This document shows positions 25,100 through 34,270 of a stretch of 64,000 nt of DNA, one piece after another (the first letter of the stretch is position 1; each line of letters opens with the position of its first letter). The notes below the pieces were generated by a model. It was not told where the DNA came from and made no database searches. It worked only from the letters and a program-made list of their open reading frames with translations. The DNA is from SFEL01 sp045603585 (GTDB lineage Bacteria > Bacillota > Clostridia > Christensenellales > CAG-138). Location: positions 1 to 64,000 of the forward strand of contig JAZUMK010000027.1 in the NCBI GenBank assembly GCA_045603585.1, written 5' to 3'. Position numbers and translations under genes: made by a program.

Positions 25100-27331
25100 T
25101 TAGTCTTCGAACTTAAAGCCTGCAAACTTATCAGCCAGAGAAGTGGTTGCCTTCTCAACGGGGGGCAGGTCGTATTCGTTCTCTTCGCGACGCTGACGAC
25201 GACGCTCGGCACGCTCGGCTTCGCGGGCCTCGTTGGCGGCCTTTGCAGCCTCAGCAGCGGCAGCACGCTCAGCGGCCTTCTCGGCGGCTACGCGCTCACG
25301 CTCTGCCTTTTCAGCAGCCAGCTGCTCTGCGATCTCGGGGTTCTCCTCAAGGATTACATCGCGGCGGCTCAGGCTGATGCGCTTTGCTTCGGAATTTACA
25401 TCCAGAACCTTGCAGCGTACTACATCGCCTACGTTGATTTCATCTTCAACCTTCTCGATGCGCTTTACGCCAACCTGAGAAATGTGGATGAGACCATCGA
25501 TGGTGGGCTCAAGAGCTACGAAAGCGCCGAAGGATACGATACGAACAACCTTACCCTCTACGATTGTGCCTACGGGGTACTTTTCGGCTGCCATGGTCCA
25601 GGGCTTGGGCTGCAGCTGCTTGTAGCCCAGGGATACACGCTGCTTCTCAACGTCTACGTCACGGATGAGAACTTCGATTTCCTGACCGATGCTAAGAACA
25701 TCAGAGGGATGCTTTACGCGGCCCCAAGCGATGTCGGTAACATGTACCAGACCGTCGATACCGCCGATATCAACAAATGCGCCGAAGTCGGTAAGACGGC
25801 GTACAACGCCCTTTACCTTGGAACCAACTTCCAGATTGGTCCACATTTCCTTCTTGGCAGCTTCTGCTTCGGCCTGCATGATGGCCTTGCGGGAAGCTAC
25901 GATGCGCTTGCGGGACTTGTCAACTTCGATAACCTTAACCTTGAGCTCCTTGCCTACGAACTCGGCAATGTTCTCAACGTACTTGGTGGACAGCTGGGAA
26001 GCGGGAACGAAAGCGCGGATGCCATTGATGTTGGCAATCAGGCCGCCCTTAACAACTTCCTTACCAACGGCGTCGAATACCTTATCCTGAAGGTTTTCTT
26101 CGTCCTGCATAAGGTTGTCCCACAGCTTCTTGCTCTCTACGTTCTTGCGGGAAAGCAGTACGTTGCCTTCGCCGTCGTTAACCTTTATAACCTCAACCTC
26201 GATCTCGTCGCCTACCTTAACTACTTCGGCAGGATCAACCTCGGCATCGGAAGAGAATTCGTTGCGTGGAATAAATCCGTCGGATTTGTAGCCGATGTTT
26301 ACGCATACTTCGCCGTCAACTATCTGTACGACGGAACCTTTGATAATCTGTCCGTTCCTGATGCGTACCAGTGTCTTCTCAAACACTTCTTCAAAGCTGA
26401 GCTCAGCGGGCTCGGCATTCTCGGCAACGGATTCCTGGACGGCAGCTGCTGCTACCGCCTCTACGTTTTCTTCTACGGGGCTTGCAGCCATCGTCTTTTC
26501 CAGTTCGCTCATTCTTTTAATAACCTCCAATATTATCCATTTCGGCGTCGATGCGCCTCCAACAAACCCTATTATATCATTAATATCAATATTTTCAATA
26601 GTAAGTTCGTCTACTTTTGCGATAGAATCTACGTTTTTGCAGTACTTTTTACATATTGCACACAGTTTTTTTGTATTGGCGCTGTGATGACCGCCCACAA
26701 CAATCATTCTGGTGCAATTCCTGCTGAGCTCCTCCGCTTCCTGCTGCCGCTGGCCTGTGGTTTTGCAGATGGTATTAAAGGTGCACAGTTCATCGCACCT
26801 TTCTCTGACTGCATCCTCCACGCGGGAAAACTCTTCGGCGTTTGCAGTCGTCTGGGACACAAGACAGATTTTATCCGTATATTCCAATGAAGCGGCCTGT
26901 TCGGGATTTGCCACTATTCTGGCTCCCCCGGCGCTCCATCCGCCTATTCCCTTTACCTCAGGATGTCCCGCCGTACCGAACACCACTATTGAATATCCAT
27001 TTTCGCTGTACTCCTGTACTATCTGATGAATACGCTTTACAAAGGGGCAGGTGGCATCCACTGCACTCAGCCCCAGTTCATAACATTGCTGAATTTCCTT
27101 TGGTCCAACGCCATGGGAGCGTATTATAACCGTACTGCCTTCAGGAATTTCTTCCAGCGTTTCGGAAGGAATGATGCCTTCGCCTTTTAATCCATCAATA
27201 ACATCGGAATTATGAATCAATTCGCCATAGGTATAAACCCTGCCGTGCTTTTCGCATTCCTTGCGGGCAATCTCTATTGCCCTCTCTACGCCAAAGCAAA
27301 AACCTATGTTTTCAGCGATTACAAGCTGCAA
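25100..27331 (-). CDS. ispH: IspH / ribosomal protein S1 fusion protein
   Basis: A 743-residue fusion. Residues 1-275 are 4-hydroxy-3-methylbut-2-enyl diphosphate reductase, the last step of the MEP isoprenoid route, with cluster cysteines Cys12 (GFCFGV), Cys95 (ATCPF) and Cys189 (TICKTT) and substrate histidines His40, His73 and His123. Residues about 325-665 hold four S1 RNA-binding repeats as in RpsA-like proteins. The end is an Ala/Glu/Arg-rich helix and an acidic tip. The two activities are joined in many Clostridia. I chose the TTG at 27331 (GGAGG 9 nt upstream), which gives MQLVIAENIG. An ATG-like start at 27352 would overlap plsC by 41 nt and misses the ribosome binding site. Confidence 0.93.
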   Translation of the reverse strand: MQLVIAENIGFCFGVERAIEIARKECEKHGRVYTYGELIHNSDVIDGLKGEGIIPSETLEEIPEGSTVIIRSHGVGPKEIQQCYELGLSAVDATCPFVKRIHQIVQEYSENGYSIVVFGTAGHPEVKGIGGWSAGGARIVANPEQAASLEYTDKICLVSQTTANAEEFSRVEDAVRERCDELCTFNTICKTTGQRQQEAEELSRNCTRMIVVGGHHSANTKKLCAICKKYCKNVDSIAKVDELTIENIDINDIIGFVGGASTPKWIILEVIKRMSELEKTMAASPVEENVEAVAAAAVQESVAENAEPAELSFEEVFEKTLVRIRNGQIIKGSVVQIVDGEVCVNIGYKSDGFIPRNEFSSDAEVDPAEVVKVGDEIEVEVIKVNDGEGNVLLSRKNVESKKLWDNLMQDEENLQDKVFDAVGKEVVKGGLIANINGIRAFVPASQLSTKYVENIAEFVGKELKVKVIEVDKSRKRIVASRKAIMQAEAEAAKKEMWTNLEVGSKVKGVVRRLTDFGAFVDIGGIDGLVHVTDIAWGRVKHPSDVLSIGQEIEVLIRDVDVEKQRVSLGYKQLQPKPWTMAAEKYPVGTIVEGKVVRIVSFGAFVALEPTIDGLIHISQVGVKRIEKVEDEINVGDVVRCKVLDVNSEAKRISLSRRDVILEENPEIAEQLAAEKAERERVAAEKAAERAAAAEAAKAANEAREAERAERRRQRREENEYDLPPVEKATTSLADKFAGFKFED

Positions 27332-27920
27332 TATTCTTATCCTCCAGTTCACTGCGAAGCTTCTTCAGCGCAGCTTCTATTCGTCTCATAAACTCATCAA
27401 GACATTCGGAGCGGCTCAATCCCTCCATTCCGTCGCGGCTGATAGGCTCGCCCACTATGATGCGAATATGTGTCCTTGCGTAGCTTTCGGGATCAATATA
27501 CAGCGGGATTACCGGCGCACCGGACTTAAGGGCTATAAACGCGGTGCCTTTTTCAAGCTCATCTATCTCACCCGTAACCGAGCGCTTTCCTTCGGGGAAA
27601 ATGCCAAACGCCTTACCCTCATTAAGCACCTCCATTGCCTGCTTCAGGGAGGCTATGTCAGCGGTATGGCGGTTTACCGGAAAAGCCAGCAATGACTTAA
27701 AGAAAAACTTGCCGGGGCCAACAAATATCTCCTTTTTTGCCATAAAATGGACAATTCGGGGACATGTGAATGCTATCGCCACAGGGTCCAGCAGAGAGCA
27801 ATGATTTGCCACATATATCGCCTTGCCTTTTACCCTGTAATTCTTCTTATTATATACCTTTGGCTTGAATATGATGGTAAAAACAGGCCAGAACAGATAT
27901 CTTAAAATATAGTACAGCAC
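27312..27920 (-). CDS. plsC: 1-acyl-sn-glycerol-3-phosphate acyltransferase
   Basis: A 202-residue lysophosphatidic acid acyltransferase. The catalytic NHxxxxD motif is His40 to Asp45 (NHCSLLD), and the second motif FPEGKRS near residue 110 binds the phosphate. An N-terminal hydrophobic segment (residues 3-18) anchors it to the membrane. It makes phosphatidic acid, which feeds the CDP-diacylglycerol used by PgsA. It starts 3 nt after cmk and its end overlaps the start region of ispH, a common cmk-plsC-ispH order in Clostridia. Confidence 0.93.
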   Translation of the reverse strand: MLYYILRYLFWPVFTIIFKPKVYNKKNYRVKGKAIYVANHCSLLDPVAIAFTCPRIVHFMAKKEIFVGPGKFFFKSLLAFPVNRHTADIASLKQAMEVLNEGKAFGIFPEGKRSVTGEIDELEKGTAFIALKSGAPVIPLYIDPESYARTHIRIIVGEPISRDGMEGLSRSECLDEFMRRIEAALKKLRSELEDKNIAACNR

Positions 27921-27923
27921 TTA

Positions 27924-28604
27924 TCAGCGGTCCTCCCTTTTGATGCCGTCCATTACGGCTGCAACTGCTTCATCAATGGTAAGATCGGTGGTATCCACAA
28001 GCACAGCCTCGGGCAGACGAACCAACGGAGCAAACTCGCGAGTGCTGTCATTATGATCCCGCTGAGCAATTTCCGCAGCCATTTCTTCAACTGTCTTGTT
28101 AAGATCCAGTCCCTTTTCCCTCAGTTCCAGCAGCCTGCGCCTTGCCCTCTCATCCACAGATGCGGTAACGTAAAACTTGTTTTCGCATTCGGGAATTACA
28201 TATGAGCCTATCTCCCGGCCATCCATAACCACATCGGAAGCATGGGCGATATCCCGCTGATACTGGGCAAGCTTAATACGCACTGCAGGTATGGCGCTGA
28301 TATCCGACGCACCTTTGGAAATTTCATTTGTGCGGATAAGGCCGGATACATCCTCATTATCAAGGTATGTATGCTGAACACCGTCTATATTCTTTGCAAA
28401 TATATCCGTACGCTCAAGCAGAGGAATTACATTTTCTCTGTCGTTAGGATCAATGTCTTCCCTTATTGCCTTGAGAGCAAGGGCGCGGTACATTGCGCCG
28501 GTATCCAGATAGAGTATACCAAGCTTCTTTGCAACAGCCTTTGCTATGGTGCTTTTGCCTGCGCCGGCAGGACCGTCTATTGCGATGTTGAGATACTTCT
28601 TCAT
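27924..28604 (-). CDS. cmk: Cytidylate kinase
   Basis: A 226-residue CMP/dCMP kinase. The P-loop is GPAGAGKS (11-18), followed by LYLDTGAMYRA for nucleotide binding and MDGREIGSYVIP near the middle. It phosphorylates CMP and dCMP for nucleic acid and lipid precursor synthesis. A GGAGG site lies before the ATG. It is followed by plsC and the S1-containing fusion, which parallels the cmk-ypfD pair of B. subtilis. Confidence 0.96.
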   Translation of the reverse strand: MKKYLNIAIDGPAGAGKSTIAKAVAKKLGILYLDTGAMYRALALKAIREDIDPNDRENVIPLLERTDIFAKNIDGVQHTYLDNEDVSGLIRTNEISKGASDISAIPAVRIKLAQYQRDIAHASDVVMDGREIGSYVIPECENKFYVTASVDERARRRLLELREKGLDLNKTVEEMAAEIAQRDHNDSTREFAPLVRLPEAVLVDTTDLTIDEAVAAVMDGIKREDR

Positions 28605-28618
28605 AATATATATACCTC

Positions 28619-29839
28619 CTACTGTATTGAGCGTCCCGCAAGGGCGCCTGTGGAATATGCTATCTGCAGATTAAAACCGCCGGTATATCCGTCCACATCG
28701 ATAAGCTCACCGGCAAAGTATAATCCCGGCACTATCTTTGACTCCATGGTTGATGCATTTATCTCTTTCACGCTGATTCCGCCACGGGTGATTATGGCCT
28801 CCTCCACAGGAAGGGCATGATCCACCGTCAGTTTCATACACTTCAAGGTGGAAACCAATGCCTCTCTCATTCCGCGGGTAACAGAGTTTACCGGAGTATC
28901 GCCGGGTACTTTGGAAAGTTCCACGGCTATTGGTATCATGCGGGAGGGCAATAGCTCTGAAAGGGAATTGATAAGCTGTCGCCTGATGTTCTTTTCAAAA
29001 TCCCTCAGCAAACGCCTGTCCAGCTCTTCGTGGGTAAGCCCCGGCTTCATGTCAATGGTAAGCACAGCACCTGCAGGATCATCCGCAATGCGGCTGCTTG
29101 CGCTGAGTACCAGCGGCCCGGATACGCCAAAGTGCGTAAACAGCATTTCGCCCAGTTCTTCATATACCAGCTTACCCTTTTTATTATAAGCACGAAGAGT
29201 AACGTTTTTCAGGGAAAGGCCGGTAAGCTCGGTGGGCCAGCTTTCCACCGTTGCAAGCGGAATAAGGGACGGGCGAATATCCGTAACAGTATGCCCAAGC
29301 TCCTTTGCAAAGAAATAGCCCGCACCGTTTGAGCCTGTGGTGGGATAGCTTGCGCCGCCTGTGCAGAGTATTACCGCATCAAAATGCTGGGCGGTTTCGT
29401 TTACTACAACTTCAAATCCATGTTCGGTTTTGTTTATGGCCTTAACATTGGAATTAAGGCACAGCTCTGCGCCGCTTTTTTCGAGATAGCGGGACATTGC
29501 CTTGATAACGTCGCTGGATTTATCCGATGCAGGGAACACTCTCTTCCCCCGCTCCACTTTGGTGGGCACGCCCATGGAGTTTATTATGGATACAATATCC
29601 GTGTTGGTAAATCCATAAAGTGCGCTGTAAAGGAACTTGTGATTTCTCGGTATGTTGGCAAAAAAATCCTCCGTATCGCAATCATTGGTTATATTGCAGC
29701 GGCCCTTGCCTGTGATATAAAGCTTTTTGCCTATCTTTTCGTTTTTTTCAAACAGCCTGACGCTGTGACCGTTTTGGGCTGCCATTGAAGCAGCCATTAT
29801 GCCGGCGGGACCTCCGCCTATTACCGCTACCCTGCTCAT
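28619..29839 (-). CDS. BaiN/HI0933-family FAD-dependent oxidoreductase
   Basis: A 406-residue flavoprotein of the HI0933/BaiN family. The FAD-binding dinucleotide motif GGGPAG (8-13) opens the protein. GKGRCNITN near residue 40, GGASYPTTG in the middle and YTGGFNLQIAYSTG at the end are family signatures. Members are little studied; BaiN of a Clostridium was linked to bile-acid reduction, but no specific substrate can be claimed here. The ATG at 29839 is chosen because it sits in a TGATG overlap with the upstream regulator stop and follows GGAGG. Upstream in-frame codons belong to that regulator. Confidence 0.85.
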   Translation of the reverse strand: MSRVAVIGGGPAGIMAASMAAQNGHSVRLFEKNEKIGKKLYITGKGRCNITNDCDTEDFFANIPRNHKFLYSALYGFTNTDIVSIINSMGVPTKVERGKRVFPASDKSSDVIKAMSRYLEKSGAELCLNSNVKAINKTEHGFEVVVNETAQHFDAVILCTGGASYPTTGSNGAGYFFAKELGHTVTDIRPSLIPLATVESWPTELTGLSLKNVTLRAYNKKGKLVYEELGEMLFTHFGVSGPLVLSASSRIADDPAGAVLTIDMKPGLTHEELDRRLLRDFEKNIRRQLINSLSELLPSRMIPIAVELSKVPGDTPVNSVTRGMREALVSTLKCMKLTVDHALPVEEAIITRGGISVKEINASTMESKIVPGLYFAGELIDVDGYTGGFNLQIAYSTGALAGRSIQ

Positions 29840-30714
29840 CAGCCCTCCACATTCTCGCTGTTTACGCCGATATATACCTTCTGGCTCTTCCATATACCCT
29901 CAAGCTGGCTGAGACATTCGGATACTGCGCTTTTACGGCGCAGGCCTGCGCCTACGATTATCGCATTTATAAGGCTGAGAGGCGCCACCAGTGAATCCGC
30001 AAAGGAAGCCATATCGCTCCTTGCTATAAGAACGCTGTCCGCAAGCTCTGCAATAGGAGAAAACATGCTGTCTGTAATGGCGGTAACTGCCGCCCCCCTG
30101 TCCTTTGCAAACTTAAGGGCATCAACGGTACGGGAGGAATACCTTGGGAAGCTTATGCCGATACACATATCCTGCTTGTCGATCCTCAGCATGCTTTCAT
30201 ATACATCGGTCTGCATGGAAGTTACTATCACAACGTCTTCCAGGATAAAATTAAGATAATATCCTAAAAACTGGGCAAGCGGCGCGGCGCTCTTAATACC
30301 CACAAGATAAACTCTGCGGGCTTTGAGCATATTGTCTATCATAGTATTGAATACTGCGGTGTCCACTGATTCTATCGTAGAACGTATATTGCTTATATCT
30401 GCTTTAAGCACTGTGGACAGCACCTCATCCTGCTCCATATCCGAGGTGAGCTGAATACGCTGTACTGCAGTAAGGCGGTTTCGTATCATTTCCTGCAATG
30501 ACCGCTGAAGCTCCGGATATCCGTCATATCCCAAAGCATAGGCAAAGCGAACTACGGTGGATTCGCTTACGCCGACGGTTCTTCCCATGCGGGAAGCCGT
30601 AATAAAAGCAGCCCTGTCATAGTTATCCACTATATAATTGGCCAGCATCTTCTGTCCCTTGCTGAAGGAGCTGTAATTTGCGTTTATTCTTGCGATCAGG
30701 TCTGTGCTTTCCAT
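29839..30714 (-). CDS. MurR/RpiR family transcriptional regulator
   Basis: A 291-residue regulator with an N-terminal HTH_6 domain (residues about 1-75, including GVSESTVVRFAYALGY) and a C-terminal SIS sugar-phosphate-binding domain (about 125-250). Such proteins sense a phosphosugar. No sugar gene is adjacent: the neighbours are surE upstream (5-nt gap) and a flavoprotein overlapping downstream. Its regulon must therefore lie elsewhere, or it acts on this operon. Effector unknown. Confidence 0.88.
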   Translation of the reverse strand: MESTDLIARINANYSSFSKGQKMLANYIVDNYDRAAFITASRMGRTVGVSESTVVRFAYALGYDGYPELQRSLQEMIRNRLTAVQRIQLTSDMEQDEVLSTVLKADISNIRSTIESVDTAVFNTMIDNMLKARRVYLVGIKSAAPLAQFLGYYLNFILEDVVIVTSMQTDVYESMLRIDKQDMCIGISFPRYSSRTVDALKFAKDRGAAVTAITDSMFSPIAELADSVLIARSDMASFADSLVAPLSLINAIIVGAGLRRKSAVSECLSQLEGIWKSQKVYIGVNSENVEG

Positions 30715-30719
30715 TTATA

Positions 30720-31481
30720 TTACTCCTTTATGCTGCGGTTCAGGCTCTTGAGACGGTTCAGCAAAGCATCATCGGTGCTGTTTGTCATTATTGGGGTAAC
30801 GGACACATATCCTTCATCCGTCCAGCGCTCATCGTTATCCGCTTCCCTGTCCCCATCGTAATCCATCCTTGCAGGCCACCAGTAATAATCCACATTTCTG
30901 GGGTCCTGCCGTTTTTCAAAGGGAGCCATATAGGTTCTGTCGGATAGTCTGGTATACTTTATGCCCTTCAGCTGATCGTACGGCAAATCCGGCACGTTAA
31001 CATTAAACAGCATACATCCGCTCTTGACAAATTCGTCGATAAGCTCATCCGCAATCCGGGCCGGAACAGAATAATCTCTTAAATTCACCGGTTCCATGGA
31101 TATTGCCATAGAGGGCACTCCCTCCAGCGCCCCTTCCATTGCCGCATTGACAGTGCCAGAATAATGCACGTCAACACCGAGGTTGTAACCGTGATTTATG
31201 CCGGAGATTATGATATCAGGCTTAATTTCCAAAGCTCTTAATCCGATTATTACACAATCCGCAGGGGCGCCGTTCACTTTATATGCCTCAATGTGAGGAG
31301 CGTCAGGGATGGCGGCCTTTTTTACCCTTAAGGGAGCCGTAAGCGTTATGGAGTGAGATGCGCCGCTGCGTTCATTTTCCGGCGCCACCACCACAACCTG
31401 ATGTTTTTGAGCAAGGCGGCAAGCGAGGGCTCTGATTCCCTCTGCATTAATGCCGTCATCATTGGTAATGAGTATTCGCAT
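30720..31481 (-). CDS. surE: 5'/3'-nucleotidase SurE
   Basis: A 253-residue metal-dependent nucleotidase that dephosphorylates nucleoside monophosphates. The start MRILITNDDG places the metal ligands Asp8 and Asp9 at the N-terminus. ERSGASHSIT provides the conserved Ser, and SGINHGYNLG the conserved Asn. The ATG at 31481 follows a GGAGG region. An in-frame ATG nine codons upstream lacks the family start. It seems to be the first gene of the operon running to ispH-rpsA. Confidence 0.93.
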   Translation of the reverse strand: MRILITNDDGINAEGIRALACRLAQKHQVVVVAPENERSGASHSITLTAPLRVKKAAIPDAPHIEAYKVNGAPADCVIIGLRALEIKPDIIISGINHGYNLGVDVHYSGTVNAAMEGALEGVPSMAISMEPVNLRDYSVPARIADELIDEFVKSGCMLFNVNVPDLPYDQLKGIKYTRLSDRTYMAPFEKRQDPRNVDYYWWPARMDYDGDREADNDERWTDEGYVSVTPIMTNSTDDALLNRLKSLNRSIKE

Positions 31482-31629
31482 ATTTCTCCGCCTCCCGAAT
31501 GCAAGCAATCTGATGCCACATATAGTGTCAATTGCATTTATTTTATCAAATCACCTTTATCTTGGCAATAAATTGCCGCAAAGATGCAGGAATTGCACCG
31601 AAAACTTCACATGCAGGAATAATTTCCAT

Positions 31630-31660
31630 AAAAAAGAGCCGAAGCAGCATGCTTCGGCCC
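31630..31660 (-). terminator. Terminator of yebC
   Basis: GCCGAAGC (31638-31645) and GCTTCGGC (31651-31658) form an 8-bp GC-rich stem. On the minus strand TCTTTTTTAT follows. Confidence 0.85.
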
Positions 31661-31675
31661 ACAGAAGCTGTTAAA

Positions 31676-32422
31676 TTAATCTTCGTCCTCTTCTTCGGGA
31701 AGGGTGACGTTGTGGTAAACTTCCTGAACGTCATCATCATCGTCAAAGCGATCAAGCATCTTTACGATCTTTTCTACCAGCTCGGGATCCTTGGTTGCAT
31801 CAACGGTGTTCTGGGGGAACATGCCTACTTCGGCGGAAAGGAAGGTGTACTTGCCTTCCAGAGCCTCACGTACGGCAGAAAAATCGGCGGGAGCTGTGTA
31901 GATTTCGTATACGTCATCAAGAGCATTGAAATCCTCTGCGCCTGCATCCAGAGCTTCCATCATGAGTTCGTCCTCGTCGATGGATGCACTGCGCTCTACT
32001 ACCAAAAGACCGCGCTTGTCAAACATCCAGGATACGCATCCGTTTGCACCCATGCTGCCGCCGCTCTTATCAAAGATATGGCGGATCTCGGCTGCGGTAC
32101 GGTTGCGGTTGTCGGTAACGACCTCAACGATAACGGCGGTACCGCCGGGGCCGTAGCCTTCGTAGGTGATTTCTTCGTAGTTTACGCTGCCAAGCTCACC
32201 GGCTGCCTTTTTGATGGAGCGGGTGATGTTATCGTTAGGCATGTTGTTTGCCTTTGCCTTGGCAATAACGTCTCTCAGCTTGGAGTTGTTGGCAGGATCG
32301 CTGCCGCCCTCTTTTACGGCTATGGCAATTTCACGGCCTATTTTGGTAAAAATCTTGCCGCGCTGGGAGTCGGTCTTTTCCTTTTTATTTTTAATATTGG
32401 CCCATTTGGAATGTCCGGACAT
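31676..32422 (-). CDS. yebC: YebC/PmpR-TACO1 family protein
   Basis: A 248-residue YebC. It opens with MSGHSKWANIKNKK, and the RGKIFTKIGREI and GPGGTAVIVEV blocks are family signatures. Older annotation calls the family a transcriptional regulator; recent work links YebC and TACO1 to relief of ribosome stalling at proline-rich sequences. The C-terminus is acidic (LPEEEDED). It has its own promoter and terminator, so it is a single-gene unit. A strong SD (AGGAGGG) precedes the start. Confidence 0.95.
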   Translation of the reverse strand: MSGHSKWANIKNKKEKTDSQRGKIFTKIGREIAIAVKEGGSDPANNSKLRDVIAKAKANNMPNDNITRSIKKAAGELGSVNYEEITYEGYGPGGTAVIVEVVTDNRNRTAAEIRHIFDKSGGSMGANGCVSWMFDKRGLLVVERSASIDEDELMMEALDAGAEDFNALDDVYEIYTAPADFSAVREALEGKYTFLSAEVGMFPQNTVDATKDPELVEKIVKMLDRFDDDDDVQEVYHNVTLPEEEDED

Positions 32423-32456
32423 AGGTTTATACCCTCCTGAGAATTATCAACGCTTA

Positions 32457-32486
32457 ATTATAGCACTATTACTACAGCTTGTTCAA
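32457..32486 (-). promoter_or_regulatory. yebC promoter
   Basis: On the minus strand: TTGAAC (32486-32481), an 18-bp spacer and TATAAT (32462-32457). It overlaps the 3' end of the upstream glycosylase gene. Confidence 0.7.
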
Positions 32487-33052
32487 GCATTCTGTGATAT
32501 ATCGTCGTATTTTTGCCTAAGCTTTTTCATATCCTCCCATGCTTCCCGCTTTTTGCTTTCGTCCCTCAGCAGCGCAGCAGGGTGATATGTTGGAAGCATC
32601 CATATTCCTTTCACCTGCTTCCATGTTCCCCTGCCTCTTGTTATACGAATGTTTTCGTCGTATATATGTCTTGCGGCTGTGGCCCCAAGGCATACTATGA
32701 TCTTTGGCCTTATAAGGGCAAACTGTGCTCTGAGGTACGGAAGACATGCATCCGCTTCGCTCGGCTCCGGCACTCTGTTTCCCGGCGGACGGCATTTTAC
32801 CACATTGGCAATATAAACATCCTCCCGTTTAAGGTCTATTGCCCCTATCATTTTATCCAGCAGCCTGCCTGCCGGTCCTACAAAAGGCCTTCCTGTTTCA
32901 TCCTCCTCCCTTCCGGGACCTTCTCCGATGAACATGATATCAGCCTTTGGGTTGCCCTCGCCAATTACGATGTTTGTCCGCCTTTCGCAAAGCCTGCATT
33001 TTCTGCAGCCGTCTATCTCTTCATATAATTCTTTCCAGTCAAATCTCGCCAT
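32483..33052 (-). CDS. Uracil-DNA glycosylase, family 4 (Fe-S type)
   Basis: A 189-residue family-4 UDG that removes uracil from DNA to start base-excision repair. The four 4Fe-4S ligands fit the family spacing: Cys16 and Cys19 at the N-terminus, then Cys87 and Cys103. Motif A is GEGPG (43-47) with RPFVGPAG after it, and motif B is TYHPAALLR near residue 160. The ribosome binding site is weak (GGGGAT). The yebC promoter overlaps its end. I saw no LexA box upstream. Confidence 0.9.
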   Translation of the reverse strand: MARFDWKELYEEIDGCRKCRLCERRTNIVIGEGNPKADIMFIGEGPGREEDETGRPFVGPAGRLLDKMIGAIDLKREDVYIANVVKCRPPGNRVPEPSEADACLPYLRAQFALIRPKIIVCLGATAARHIYDENIRITRGRGTWKQVKGIWMLPTYHPAALLRDESKKREAWEDMKKLRQKYDDISQNA

Positions 33053-33219
33053 GATCGCATCCCCACTTTATGCTATGTATAAAAGATGGTTTTAGCTTGA
33101 ATTCCAAAACTATGTATGCCTATACACCGGACAAAATGAAACACCTGTTATAATTTGCCTGCTGTGTATGTGATAAATATCTTTTGATATCTAAAAAACC
33201 ATACTGTGCAGAATTGTAA

Positions 33220-33248
33220 TTGCAAACCTGACACAAATACTATATAAT
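33220..33248 (+). promoter_or_regulatory. Promoter of the LysR-WG operon
   Basis: TTGCAA (33220-33225), a 17-bp spacer and TATAAT (33243-33248) lie in the 318-bp AT-rich gap before the LysR gene. The palindrome TATAATT-AAA-AATTATA (33242-33258) overlaps the -10 and the start region and could be an autoregulatory site. A roughly 115-nt leader follows, with small hairpins near 33300-33330. I see no other gene in the gap. Confidence 0.7.
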
Positions 33249-33370
33249 TAAAAATTATAATAAGTAATTCTTATGCTTACTATAATCAATATTAACAAAT
33301 ATTTGCCTGATGGGCAAGATGCCCTTTAGCGCAGATTACTTTTTAATTTACTTTTTCAGGAGGTTCTGTC

Positions 33371-34264
33371 ATGCCTGCCGATCTGGATCTTTACAGCATT
33401 TTTTGTACCGTTGCCCGCTGCGGAAGCCTTTCTCATGCAGCCAGGGAGCTGTATGTCAGCCAGCCCGCCATAAGCCAGTCCATGCATAGATTGGAGTACA
33501 TGCTGGGCTGTACCCTTTTCACCCGTACCAGCCGCGGTATTACCCTTACCAGTGAAGGCCGAATGCTGTACAGCTATGCCGATAAGGCTATAAGCCTTAT
33601 CTCCGCTGCTGAGGACAAGCTCAACCGCATGCGTACCCTCCAGTCCGGCGGTCTTATGATAGGCGCAAGCGATACGCTGTGCCAGTTTTTCCTGCTGCCC
33701 TATCTTGAAAAGTTCCATACCGAATACCCCGAAGTCCAGCTGCAGGTAACAAACCGCACCACTCCGGATACTATCGAGCTGCTCAAAGTAGGTAAAGTTG
33801 ATATTGCCCTGGTAAACCTGCCCGTGGCAGACAACGCCCTGTGCGTAAGGGATGTTTTAAAGGTTCATGATGCTTTTGTTGCTTCTGACCGCTTTGCCCA
33901 TCTCAAGGGTCGTCAGGTCACCATGGCAGAGCTTGCCCGCGAGCCCCTTGTTCTGCTTGAGCAGGCATCCAATTCCCGCAAATATCTTGATGATTTTGCC
34001 GCAATGAGCGGAATTACCCTGCATCCTGAAATAGAACTTGGCGCCCACAGCTTGCTGGTTGAGTTTGCAAAAATCGGCCTTGGCATTGCCTGTGTCACTT
34101 CCGAGTTTGCCACCGCCGCCATAAACAGCGGTGAGCTGTTCGAAATCGACCTTGCAGAGCCCATGCCCTCCCGCGGTATCGGCCTTATCTCCCTTGAGGG
34201 CGTACCCCTCTCTGCTGCCGCCGAAAGATTTATCAGCATCGTGCTGGAAAATCAGGGCCAGTAA
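33371..34264 (+). CDS. LysR family transcriptional regulator
   Basis: A 297-residue LysR-type regulator. The N-terminal winged HTH (about 1-62) contains GSLSHAARELYVSQPAISQSMHRLE. The effector domain (about 90-295) has the two-lobed periplasmic-binding-like fold, with IALVNLPV and the GLGIACVTSEFA segment. GGAGG lies 10 nt before the ATG. Unlike most LysR genes it has no divergent target. The next gene, for a WG-repeat protein, starts 6 nt later on the same strand, so the pair is cotranscribed. Effector unknown. Confidence 0.93.
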   Translation: MPADLDLYSIFCTVARCGSLSHAARELYVSQPAISQSMHRLEYMLGCTLFTRTSRGITLTSEGRMLYSYADKAISLISAAEDKLNRMRTLQSGGLMIGASDTLCQFFLLPYLEKFHTEYPEVQLQVTNRTTPDTIELLKVGKVDIALVNLPVADNALCVRDVLKVHDAFVASDRFAHLKGRQVTMAELAREPLVLLEQASNSRKYLDDFAAMSGITLHPEIELGAHSLLVEFAKIGLGIACVTSEFATAAINSGELFEIDLAEPMPSRGIGLISLEGVPLSAAAERFISIVLENQGQ

Positions 34265-34270
34265 CCTGTT

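Noticed and set aside
24662..26890. 742-codon plus-strand frame crossing the ends of ftsK and ispH-rpsA
   Set aside because: It runs antisense through two clear genes and the terminator between them, with no start signal and no recognisable domain.
31532..32440. 302-codon plus-strand frame opposite yebC
   Set aside because: It covers the yebC terminator and gene in antisense and has no ribosome binding site.
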